NCBI GenBank assembly: GCA_011046295.1
Contig: DSAV01000187.1
Span: 1-15,002, forward strand
Direction: 5' to 3'
Origin: Deltaproteobacteria bacterium
Lineage (GTDB): Bacteria > Desulfobacterota > Syntrophia > Syntrophales > Smithellaceae
Length of the DNA: 15,002 nt
The translations under genes were made by a program, and so were the position numbers. The notes beneath the pieces are model-generated. The model was not told the DNA's origin and ran no database searches. It saw nothing but the letters and a program-made list of their open reading frames with translations. Below are positions 6,545 through 13,697 of the stretch, in pieces. Position 1 is the first letter of the stretch. Every line of letters starts with the position of its first letter.

Positions 6545-8272
6545 TCAGAAAAAAGACCAAATTAAAGCGCTTAACCCTGCGATAATATACATTGTTTCAA
6601 GGAGACCTTCCAAAACAGCCCCCGAAAGCCCGGACTTTCTATCACAAACAATAAAACAAATCCACACATATAATAAACAGGCCGCAAGAAGAAGTCCCAG
6701 TAAAGTCACCCACAAAGCTAAATACGAAAAAACAAGAACGGCAAACAATGACAGGGAAATGATTTTGAGAACAATTCTGGTATTGTTTTCACCGATAAGA
6801 ACCGGGATAGTTTCCTGCCCGATTAATTTATCGCTCTGAAGCTCTAAAATATCGGACATTGCCGAGCGGATAAAGACCAGACCGAAAGCGAAAACAAAAG
6901 CGACAACCATACCCGGACGGAAGAAACCGCTGCTCGTCATCGTCGGCAAAAATGCCGTTACTATACCCCATGCCGCGGCCATCGAAATATTTTTTGAGCC
7001 GGGCAAATCTTTGAGACTCTGAAAGCGCCAACCAGCGGGCAGTATTTTCATGTTGTATAAAACACCGGCCAGAGAAATCAAAAAAAGAAAAGTAAATTCA
7101 AGAACTCCTTTATGAAAAGCAAGTGCCAGCGCGATCACAATGGAAATAATCGCCAGGCGGCGATACATTACCGAGTGCCGGCGATAGCTTTCTTCCCGAA
7201 AAGAACCGATGAATCCGGAAGGTTTGCGGCTAATCAAGCGATTCAAGACATGCATGCCGTAAACAAAAAGAGACGCTATGGCGATATCAGATAATTTTGG
7301 ACTCTGCCCCTGCAGCATTACGCAGGCGGCGCACAGGCATCCGGCGCCAATGGCTGAATATATATCGGTTTTGACTGCCGCGACCCAAATTTTGAGTAAA
7401 AAGTCTTTCATTTTGAGTCTGAACCTTTGTCCCGAGGCCAACATGTCCATAACCCTGTCGATAATCCAATTGGGGGTGGAAGCGCCGGCGGAAACTCCTA
7501 TTTTGCGGTAAGGACTCAAGTCAATGTTTTTCATTTCGGAGGCGGTTTCAATCTGAAAAGTAGGCGTTTTTTGCTTGCAGGACAAATCTGCGAGTCTTCT
7601 GGTATTGGCGCTGTTTTTTCCCCCGACAATAATAACCGCATCCATTTCTTCCGCCAACGCGACAACTTCCGCCTGCCTCTCTTGCGTGGAAGAACAAATC
7701 GTATTGAAAACCTTTGCATCCGGATAACTTTTCCTGATCCTGTTGATAATGATTTCATAATCTTCCGTTGTTTGTGTTGTCTGGGCGACGACACAAACAT
7801 TGTGCAGAGGCGGCAGGGCATCAACATCCTCTTTTGATATAACCGCAATTCCCTTGTCTCCGGCGTATCCCAGAAGAGCGTCAACTTCGGGATGCTCCCT
7901 GTCGCCCACAATAATAACCGTGTAACCGAGGGATGTATGTTTCTTGATTATCGCCTGAACGTAACCAACCTTGGGGCAGGTGCAGTCAACGACTTTTACG
8001 CCGCTGGCTTTAATTTTTTTGCGTTCAACGGGAGCAATTCCGTGCGTCCGGATAACGAGCACGGCGTTTTTTTTATCGGTAATTTCGTCTATGCTGTTTA
8101 CCGGTTTTACGCCGCGGCTTCCGAGCAATTCAATTGTCTGAGGGTTGTGAATCAGCGGGCCATAAGTATAAATCTCGCGCCCTTTCTCGTGTTGCGCGAT
8201 ATCCAGAACGATATCGACCGCTCTGCGCACGCCCATGCAAAAGCCGGCAGTCTTGGCAAGTTTCAGTTCCAT
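6545..8272 (-). CDS. ispH: Fusion of IspH (HMBPP reductase) with a UbiA-like membrane prenyltransferase domain
   Basis: A single 575-aa frame holds two domains. Residues 1-279 are IspH/LytB, which reduces HMBPP to IPP and DMAPP in the last MEP-pathway step. The three cluster cysteines are C12 (GFCMGVRRAV), C99 (DCTCPKV) and C193 (NTICSSTQERQ), with substrate residues H42, H127/E129 (EHPEV) and SAGASTPNW at 261-269. Residues about 290-575 are hydrophobic with some eight membrane spans and carry UbiA-family marks: LYNMKILP...LKDLPGSKN (405-428) and the second Asp-rich region D474-D481 followed by KLIGQETIPVLIG. The first UbiA Asp motif (NDxxDxxxD) is missing; the matching place, HVLNRLISRKPSG (341-353), has no Asp. 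An internal ATG at 7411 (M288) has AAAGG 12 nt upstream, so the membrane part could also be made alone. It starts 4 nt after the tlyA stop. The IspH half is certain; the UbiA substrate and activity are unknown. Confidence 0.93.
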   Translation of the reverse strand: MELKLAKTAGFCMGVRRAVDIVLDIAQHEKGREIYTYGPLIHNPQTIELLGSRGVKPVNSIDEITDKKNAVLVIRTHGIAPVERKKIKASGVKVVDCTCPKVGYVQAIIKKHTSLGYTVIIVGDREHPEVDALLGYAGDKGIAVISKEDVDALPPLHNVCVVAQTTQTTEDYEIIINRIRKSYPDAKVFNTICSSTQERQAEVVALAEEMDAVIIVGGKNSANTRRLADLSCKQKTPTFQIETASEMKNIDLSPYRKIGVSAGASTPNWIIDRVMDMLASGQRFRLKMKDFLLKIWVAAVKTDIYSAIGAGCLCAACVMLQGQSPKLSDIAIASLFVYGMHVLNRLISRKPSGFIGSFREESYRRHSVMYRRLAIISIVIALALAFHKGVLEFTFLFLISLAGVLYNMKILPAGWRFQSLKDLPGSKNISMAAAWGIVTAFLPTMTSSGFFRPGMVVAFVFAFGLVFIRSAMSDILELQSDKLIGQETIPVLIGENNTRIVLKIISLSLFAVLVFSYLALWVTLLGLLLAACLLYVWICFIVCDRKSGLSGAVLEGLLETMYIIAGLSALIWSFF

Positions 8273-8276
8273 TCAA

Positions 8277-9023
8277 TCAGCTCTGCCCCAGTAAAATAAA
8301 AAACTCTTTATTACCCGCGGGTCCCAGCAAGGCACAGGCGCATGTTCCCTCCACAGACAGATTTAACCCGCGGCTGAAATCCACAATTTCTTTTATTACC
8401 TTTTCATGGATGCCGGGATCCTTAACAACTCCGTTGTGGCCCACCTCATTTCTGCCCGCTTCAAACTGAGGTTTAATCAAGGCCAAAATACTGCCTTTTC
8501 CCGCGATCAATTTCAAAACCTGCGGCAAAACAACTTTCAGGGAAATAAATGACACGTCAATAGTGGCCATATCCGGCGCTTCCTGTAAATGTTGTCCGTC
8601 ATAATAACGGATATTGGTGCGCTCGATAACAATCACTCGTTTATCCTGCCGCAATTTCCACGCCAGCTGTCCGTAGCCCACATCAAGAGCATAAACCTTG
8701 CGCGCCCCGGATTGCAGCAGACAATCCGTGAACCCCCCCGTTGATGCTCCCACATCAAGAACGACCATGTCCCGGACATCGAGCTCGAATTCATCCAGCG
8801 CGCCTTTGAGCTTCAGGCCACCGCGGCTAACGTAGGGATTATCCTCGCCCTTTATTTCCACCCGGGCATCAGCGTTCACAAGCGTTCCCGCTTTATCCGG
8901 ATAAGCTTCATCAATTTTTACGGCCTTGGCCAAAATCAGCGCGCGCGCCTTCTGGCGCGTGGGACTGATGCCGCGGTCAACCAGCAGCTTGTCTAAGCGA
9001 ATTTTTTCAGCTCTCATACTCAT
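8277..9023 (-). CDS. tlyA: TlyA-family rRNA 2'-O-methyltransferase (S4 + FtsJ-like domains)
   Basis: 248-aa protein of the TlyA/HemA-like family, which methylates cytidine 2'-OH in rRNA in the members studied. Residues about 8-60 are an S4 RNA-binding domain (RLDKLLVDRGISPTRQKAR). The linker VSRGGLKLKGAL (65-76) leads to a Rossmann methyltransferase with SAM motif VVLDVGASTGGFTD (87-100), then TIDVSFISLK (D156 region) and ALIKPQFEAG (K184), matching the K-D-K-E catalytic set of FtsJ-like enzymes. Old annotations call this family hemolysin A; nothing here points to a toxin. Two starts, ATG 9023 and ATG 9017, are equally poor in ribosome-site terms. It follows dxs by about 27 nt and ends 4 nt before ispH, an arrangement common in this type of operon. 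Confidence 0.92.
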   Translation of the reverse strand: MSMRAEKIRLDKLLVDRGISPTRQKARALILAKAVKIDEAYPDKAGTLVNADARVEIKGEDNPYVSRGGLKLKGALDEFELDVRDMVVLDVGASTGGFTDCLLQSGARKVYALDVGYGQLAWKLRQDKRVIVIERTNIRYYDGQHLQEAPDMATIDVSFISLKVVLPQVLKLIAGKGSILALIKPQFEAGRNEVGHNGVVKDPGIHEKVIKEIVDFSRGLNLSVEGTCACALLGPAGNKEFFILLGQS

Positions 9024-9050
9024 TCTAAGATTAGTGCAAAAATGAAAATA

Positions 9051-10949
9051 TTATTTTGTCATTTGCTTTATCGTCCGGATAATGCCGTCTTCATCGATAC
9101 CATACTTATGGCGCAACCGTAACTGAGTGGCGTGCTCAACGAACTCATCGGGAATTCCCAGCCTCTTTACTTCAACACCGGTCACTCCCTCTTCGGACAG
9201 GCACTCAAGAACTGCGCTGCCGAAACCGCCCTGAAGCACATTTTCCTCGACGGTAATTATTTTTCTGCAGGATGCCGCGATTTTCAAAATAAGCTCTCTG
9301 TCCAGCGGCTTTACAAACCGGGCATTGACAACGCTAACATTAATTCCCTCCGGAGAAACTTTTTTTGCCGCGGCAAGCGCGGGATACACGGTAGAACCGA
9401 TGGCGATAACCGCAATGCCTGAACCTTCCCGCAACACCTCACCTTTTCCCACAACCAGCGGCACGGGCTTATCATCGAGGCTTGCGCCCACGGCTTTTCC
9501 GCGCGGGTAACGCACGGAAACAGGAAAGCCACAGGTAACCGCGGTTTTCAGCATATGGCGCAGTTCATTTTCGTCCTTGGGCGCCATGACGTCAATGTTG
9601 GGAAGAGAACGCAAATAAGAATAATCGAAAACGCCTTGATGGGTCGCGCCGTCTTCGCCGACTATTCCGGCGCGGTCAAGGGCAAAAACAACCGGAAGTT
9701 TTTGCAGACATACATCATGCAGAATCTGATCATATGCTCTTTGCAGAAAAGTAGAATAAATGGCCACCACTGGAATAAATCCTTCCACGGCGAGTCCGGC
9801 CGCGAAAGTCACCGCGTGTTGTTCGGCTATGCCCACGTCATACAATCTTTGCGGAAATATCTGCTGGAATTTATCCAGTCCCGTTCCTTCACACATCGCC
9901 GCCGTAATCGCCACAATCCGTGAATCATTGCGGGCAAGTTCGACAATGGTTTTCCCGAATATTTCCGTGTAAGTGGGAAAAACACCCGCCGCGTTGACGG
10001 GCTTTCCCGTTTCCACGTCAAATGGCGCGATACCATGATAATCGAGCGGATTTTCCTCAGCAAACTTGTATCCTTTTCCCTTTTTAGTGATAACGTGCAC
10101 AAGCACAGGCCCTGTCAGATCCTTGACGTTTTCAAAGTTTTTAATCAGATAATCCAGGCGGTGACCTTCCAGCGGGCCGACGTACGTAAAGCCCAATTCC
10201 TCAAAAAGAGCTCCCGGAACCATAAATGTCTTGAGGGATTCTTCGATCTGCTGAGATAATTTGACAATCTGTTCACCGATGCCGGGAATGTTTTTTAGAA
10301 ATCCCTTAATATCAGCTTTCAGTTTCGTTACCGTGTGGCCGGTCATTACCCGGTTTAAATACGACGACAGCGCGCCGACATTGGGCGAGATAGACATTTC
10401 GTTATCGTTTAAAACAATAATCAGGTCTTTTTTACTGTCGCCTGACCAGTTCAGCGCTTCAAAGGCTATCCCCGTAGTCATGGAACCGTCGCCGATAACG
10501 GCAATTATTTTATCTTTTTCCACTTTAAGGCATTTAGCCTGGGCAAAACCCGCGGCCGCGGAAATGGAAGTTCCGCTGTGCCCGGTGTTAAAAACATCAT
10601 AAATACTTTCTTCCCGTTTGGGAAAGCCGCTGATCCCTCCTTCCTGGCGCAGCGTCGCGAAGCTGCTTTTACGCCCCGTGACAATCTTATGAGCGTAGGT
10701 CTGGTGTCCCACATCCCAGACAATTTTATCGTCGGGTGTATTGAAAACAAAATGCAGCGCCAGAGTCAATTCCACCGCCCCCAGTGACGAGGCCAGGTGG
10801 CCTCCGGAGGAGGCCACGGTATTAATAATCAGAGACCTTATTTCCCGGGCAAGAGCATTCAGTTCGGCAACATTAAGCTTACGAATATCTGCGGGCAGGT
10901 TGACTTTCTCCAAAATACCGGAAATCTCTTCTTCCTGTTTTTTTAACAA
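9051..10949 (-). CDS. dxs: 1-deoxy-D-xylulose-5-phosphate synthase
   Basis: Thiamine-diphosphate enzyme joining pyruvate and glyceraldehyde-3-phosphate to DXP, the entry step of the MEP isoprenoid pathway; 632 aa, full length. Conserved points: SSGGHLASSLG (H51), DVGHQTYAHK (79-88), the ThDP/metal motif GDGSMTTG (153-160) with NDN at 181-183, DYHG (303-306), the glutamate E376 in GIAEQHA, and a C-terminal transketolase domain with VRYPRG. The start is TTG 10949, with AAAGGG 8 nt upstream, giving MLKKQEEE; no better ATG is in the same place. It is 27 nt after ispA, so both prenyl-supply genes are likely co-transcribed. No oddity in the active site. Confidence 0.97.
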   Translation of the reverse strand: MLKKQEEEISGILEKVNLPADIRKLNVAELNALAREIRSLIINTVASSGGHLASSLGAVELTLALHFVFNTPDDKIVWDVGHQTYAHKIVTGRKSSFATLRQEGGISGFPKREESIYDVFNTGHSGTSISAAAGFAQAKCLKVEKDKIIAVIGDGSMTTGIAFEALNWSGDSKKDLIIVLNDNEMSISPNVGALSSYLNRVMTGHTVTKLKADIKGFLKNIPGIGEQIVKLSQQIEESLKTFMVPGALFEELGFTYVGPLEGHRLDYLIKNFENVKDLTGPVLVHVITKKGKGYKFAEENPLDYHGIAPFDVETGKPVNAAGVFPTYTEIFGKTIVELARNDSRIVAITAAMCEGTGLDKFQQIFPQRLYDVGIAEQHAVTFAAGLAVEGFIPVVAIYSTFLQRAYDQILHDVCLQKLPVVFALDRAGIVGEDGATHQGVFDYSYLRSLPNIDVMAPKDENELRHMLKTAVTCGFPVSVRYPRGKAVGASLDDKPVPLVVGKGEVLREGSGIAVIAIGSTVYPALAAAKKVSPEGINVSVVNARFVKPLDRELILKIAASCRKIITVEENVLQGGFGSAVLECLSEEGVTGVEVKRLGIPDEFVEHATQLRLRHKYGIDEDGIIRTIKQMTK

Positions 10950-10976
10950 AATTAAAACCCTTTCTTTTTTTAAAAC

Positions 10977-11882
10977 TTATGCCTGTCTTTTCCCTATATA
11001 CCTGGCGATGAGGCGCAGGGGACGCGCCCGTTCATCAAAGCCGGCGAGGCTGTCTATCGCCGCTTCCACATACTCGTTAAGCTTCTGCTTGGCAACATCC
11101 AGCCCCAGCAACGACGGGTAAGTAAGCTTGCCAAGGACGGCGTCACTGCCGGTTTCTTTTCCCATCAGCTCGCGGTCTCCGGTCACGTTTAAAATATCGT
11201 CGGATATCTGAAAGGCCATACCTATATTTTCGCCGTAATCGGCTATGGCGTCAATTTTCCCTTTCGGCGCGCCGGACAAAATGGCGCCTGCTTTTACGGA
11301 AGCGACAATTAACGCCGCGGTCTTGCGACGGTGAATCTCCGTTAAAATATTTTCATCGGGAACAAGGTTGCCGGAAAGAATATCCAGCGCCTGCCCTCCC
11401 ACCATACCGGAAATTCCCGCTCCGTAGGCTATTTCCTGAATCACCTGCAGGCGGCCCTCGGCAGGCAGCCTGATTTTTTCCGCGCGGGACAGAAGAACAA
11501 AGGCTTCCGTCAGTAGAGCATCGCCGGCTAAAATCGCCAGAGCTTCACCAAAAACTTTGTGGTTAGTCGGCTTGCCACGGCGAAAATCATCGTTATCCAT
11601 GGAAGGCAGATCATCATGAATCAGCGAATATGTGTGAATCAGTTCCAGCGCGCAGGCAACCGGCATTGCCTGCGTTAGATTGCCGCCTGTCGCGTCAACT
11701 GCCGCGAGACACAAAATAGGACGCACCCTTTTGCCTCCGGCGAAAACACTGTAATGAACAGCTTCGTGAATTTCCGAAGAAATATTGTCCTGCGGCTTCA
11801 GATAATGGAGCAGGGCTTCTTCCACAATTCTGCGCCTGTCGTTCATATAAGCGCTTAAAAACTTGTCATCCTTTTCAATCAC
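10977..11882 (-). CDS. ispA: Short-chain polyprenyl (farnesyl/geranylgeranyl) diphosphate synthase
   Basis: 301-aa all-alpha prenyltransferase that condenses IPP with DMAPP/GPP. The first Asp-rich motif is DDLPSMD (90-96) in the bacterial form with two extra residues, followed by RRGKPTNH. Tyr85, five residues before it, is the aromatic position typical of FPP-forming bacterial enzymes. The second motif is DDILNVTGD (228-236), with Asn232 where DDxxD normally has the third Asp. GGKRVRP (49-55) binds IPP. The start is GTG 11882 with AGGAAG just upstream; its first codons overlap the end of xseB by 8 nt, implying translational coupling. Product length (C15 or C20) cannot be settled by eye, so the symbol is by homology and operon position. 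Confidence 0.93.
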   Translation of the reverse strand: MIEKDDKFLSAYMNDRRRIVEEALLHYLKPQDNISSEIHEAVHYSVFAGGKRVRPILCLAAVDATGGNLTQAMPVACALELIHTYSLIHDDLPSMDNDDFRRGKPTNHKVFGEALAILAGDALLTEAFVLLSRAEKIRLPAEGRLQVIQEIAYGAGISGMVGGQALDILSGNLVPDENILTEIHRRKTAALIVASVKAGAILSGAPKGKIDAIADYGENIGMAFQISDDILNVTGDRELMGKETGSDAVLGKLTYPSLLGLDVAKQKLNEYVEAAIDSLAGFDERARPLRLIARYIGKRQA

Positions 11883-12105
11883 TATCTTCTTCCTGATATC
11901 TTTCTGAAATAAGTGAATCTTCTTTCCCCAAAAGCATTTCCACGCGCCGCTGAGTTTCTTCCAACTTTGAGGAACAATAGCGAATAAGCTTTATTCCCTC
12001 TTCAAAAGATTTCATCGCCTCCTCAAGCGGCATATCCCCTTCTTCCATCCTTCTTACTATATTTTCGAGTTTTTCCAAAGCGTCTTCAAATTTTTCTCTT
12101 GGCAT
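11875..12105 (-). CDS. xseB: Exodeoxyribonuclease VII small subunit
   Basis: 76-aa helical subunit of exonuclease VII, which degrades single-stranded DNA and works in repair. It shows the family pattern FEDALEKLENIVRRMEEGD, then LEEAMKSFEEGIKLIRYCSS and a coiled-coil-like KLEETQRRVEML end. ATG 12105 has GGGGTGA 4-5 nt upstream. Its 3' end overlaps the ispA start by 8 nt. It lies 110 bp after xseA, an unusual gap for this pair, and that gap holds a strong hairpin (12149-12173). Confidence 0.95.
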   Translation of the reverse strand: MPREKFEDALEKLENIVRRMEEGDMPLEEAMKSFEEGIKLIRYCSSKLEETQRRVEMLLGKEDSLISERYQEEDSD

Positions 12106-12148
12106 AATTCACCCCGCAAGATAATGTCCCCGGCTTCCGCCGCAAGTT

Positions 12149-12173
12149 AAAGCCACTAAACACAAGTGGCTTT
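12149..12173. terminator. Perfect 9-bp hairpin in the xseA-xseB gap (possible terminator/attenuator)
   Basis: AAAGCCACT (12149-12157) and AGTGGCTTT (12165-12173) are perfect reverse complements around a 7-nt loop. On the minus (coding) strand the stem is followed by AACTT rather than a long U-run, so termination may be partial; the A/T ends of the stem supply three U residues. Its position between two subunits of one enzyme suggests attenuation or an mRNA-processing or stability point. No other feature is visible in the 110-bp gap. Confidence 0.45.
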
Positions 12174-12215
12174 CTGTATATTCATCCCAAACCAAAACAC
12201 CCGTTTCCCAGATGC

Positions 12216-13553
12216 TCATCCCTCGATTATTTTTTTCACCTCGGCATTTATACTGCCCTCGGCGAACCGGACATTTATATCTTCCCCCTCATTCAACTCA
12301 TCCGCCCGGCAAACTATCTTCTGCTCCCGGAGGCTGCGCGTGATACTGTAACCGCGGCGCAAAACGCCCAGCGGGCTCAAAGATTCCAATAAAGCCGCAT
12401 TTTTCGCAAGGCGCTGATTGAGCAGGCTCAAACGGCCGGAAAAAATGTTTTGCATATCACGGTTAATGCCGTTTATTATCTTTTTCTTTTCTTCGATTTG
12501 CCCGGACGGGCGGCAGTGCAAAAGGCGCAACTTCAGCCGGTCAAGTTCAGCACTCAATTCTTTTTCGGCATGACGCAAGGATGTTTTGAGTCTTGCTTTC
12601 AAAACATCCAGATGAAGCTGCCGGTCAGCCAATATACGGCGCGGGTCTTTGAGCCTTGTCCGCAGGTCAATAATTTCGCCTCGCCTGTCTTCCAGATACC
12701 GGCGGAAACCGGCTTCGATTCTGTGACCAAGTGTTCCTATTTTCCTCAATAAATCTTCTCTTTCCGGCACAACCAATTCCGCGGCGGCGGAAGGGGTTGG
12801 GGCTCGAAGGTCGGCGACAAAATCACAGATGGTAAAATCAGTTTCGTGACCGACCGCCGATACCAAGGGAATGGACGAGCGGTATATTTCTCTTGCCAGG
12901 CTTTCATCATTAAAGGGAGCCAAGTCTTCCAAGGAACCTCCTCCCCGGGCGATTATTATCACCTCGGCTCTTCTGTCGGCGTGCAGATTTTTCAGCGCCC
13001 GAATAACTTCCGCGGCCGCCTCGCCGCCCTGCACGCGCGCCGGCGCAACAATTATATTCACGGAGGGAAAACGTCTTTTTGCAATGCTGAGAACATCTTT
13101 GATCACAGCGCCGGATGGCGATGTGATTACACCGATGTTTTTTGGCAAAAAAGGAATTGGTTTTTTATGACGCTCATCAAACAATCCTTCCGCGGCAAGC
13201 CTGGCCTTGAGCTGCTCAAATAATTTTTGCAAGGCACCTGTGCCGCGCGGTTCGGCGGACTCCACGATAAGCTGATATTCACCGCGTGGGGGATAGACGC
13301 TGACCTTAGCCCGGCATAGAATATTTAACCCTTCCTCCAACTCAAAAGTCAAACCCTGCTGGTAGCGCCCGAACTGCTTGAAATAAACCGCCCTGACTTG
13401 ACTCTTTTCATCCTTCAGCGTGAAATAAACGTGCCCCGACTGAGGCCGGCGCAGGTTGGAGATTTCCCCCTCGACCCAGACATACCCAAACGTTTCCTCG
13501 AGGATATACTTAATATTTTCATTTAGTTGTGAGACAGTGATTGTTTCTGGCAT
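12216..13553 (-). CDS. xseA: Exodeoxyribonuclease VII large subunit
   Basis: Catalytic subunit of exonuclease VII, 445 aa from the chosen start. The N-terminal OB-fold (about 1-100) starts PETITVSQLNENIK and includes VWVEGEISNLRRPQSGHVYF. The catalytic core includes IGVITSPSGAVIKDVL, IIARGGGSLEDLAPFNDE and VSAVGHETDFTICDFVAD, followed by the family segment RAPTPSAAAELVVP. A long coiled-coil region and a short C-terminal YSITRSL segment complete the usual layout. ATG 13553 is preferred because AAGG (13563-13566) lies 9 nt upstream and MPETITVSQ is the normal start; ATG 13559 is too close to the site, and a reading from 13583 adds unsupported residues. It is the first gene of the long minus-strand run and is divergent from the DHS-like gene. 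Confidence 0.95.
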   Translation of the reverse strand: MPETITVSQLNENIKYILEETFGYVWVEGEISNLRRPQSGHVYFTLKDEKSQVRAVYFKQFGRYQQGLTFELEEGLNILCRAKVSVYPPRGEYQLIVESAEPRGTGALQKLFEQLKARLAAEGLFDERHKKPIPFLPKNIGVITSPSGAVIKDVLSIAKRRFPSVNIIVAPARVQGGEAAAEVIRALKNLHADRRAEVIIIARGGGSLEDLAPFNDESLAREIYRSSIPLVSAVGHETDFTICDFVADLRAPTPSAAAELVVPEREDLLRKIGTLGHRIEAGFRRYLEDRRGEIIDLRTRLKDPRRILADRQLHLDVLKARLKTSLRHAEKELSAELDRLKLRLLHCRPSGQIEEKKKIINGINRDMQNIFSGRLSLLNQRLAKNAALLESLSPLGVLRRGYSITRSLREQKIVCRADELNEGEDINVRFAEGSINAEVKKIIEG

Positions 13554-13636
13554 GGGCATTGACCTTGCGCAGTGGAGTATCAAATATTTTCAGCTAAAAC
13601 AAGTTTGATTTTTATCTTTTATTTACCTTCTGGCGA

Positions 13637-13666
13637 TTGACTTTTGACAAACCATGTTCTAATAAT
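13637..13666 (+). promoter_or_regulatory. Putative sigma-70 promoter of the DHS-like gene
   Basis: TTGACT (13637-13642) and AATAAT (13661-13666) are separated by 18 nt, each one mismatch from consensus. Transcription would start near 13673, and AAGGGG (13681-13686) then gives a ribosome site 11 nt before ATG 13698. A second TTGACA at 13644 is too close to this -10 to pair with it. The same 144-bp region must also hold the xseA promoter, for which I see only weak candidates. Confidence 0.5.
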
Positions 13667-13697
13667 CCAGCCATGAAAATAAGGGGATTTCATTTTA

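Noticed and set aside
8277..9023. Hemolysin/toxin reading of the TlyA gene
   Set aside because: Domains are S4 RNA-binding plus FtsJ-like methyltransferase with catalytic residues; the hemolysin name is historical.
12106..12215. Missing gene or small ORF between xseA and xseB
   Set aside because: No frame with a start, ribosome site and conserved pattern is present; only the hairpin is seen.
13644..13666. TTGACA at 13644-13649 as the -35 box for the AATAAT at 13661
   Set aside because: The spacing is only 11 nt; the overlapping upstream TTGACT gives a workable 18 nt.
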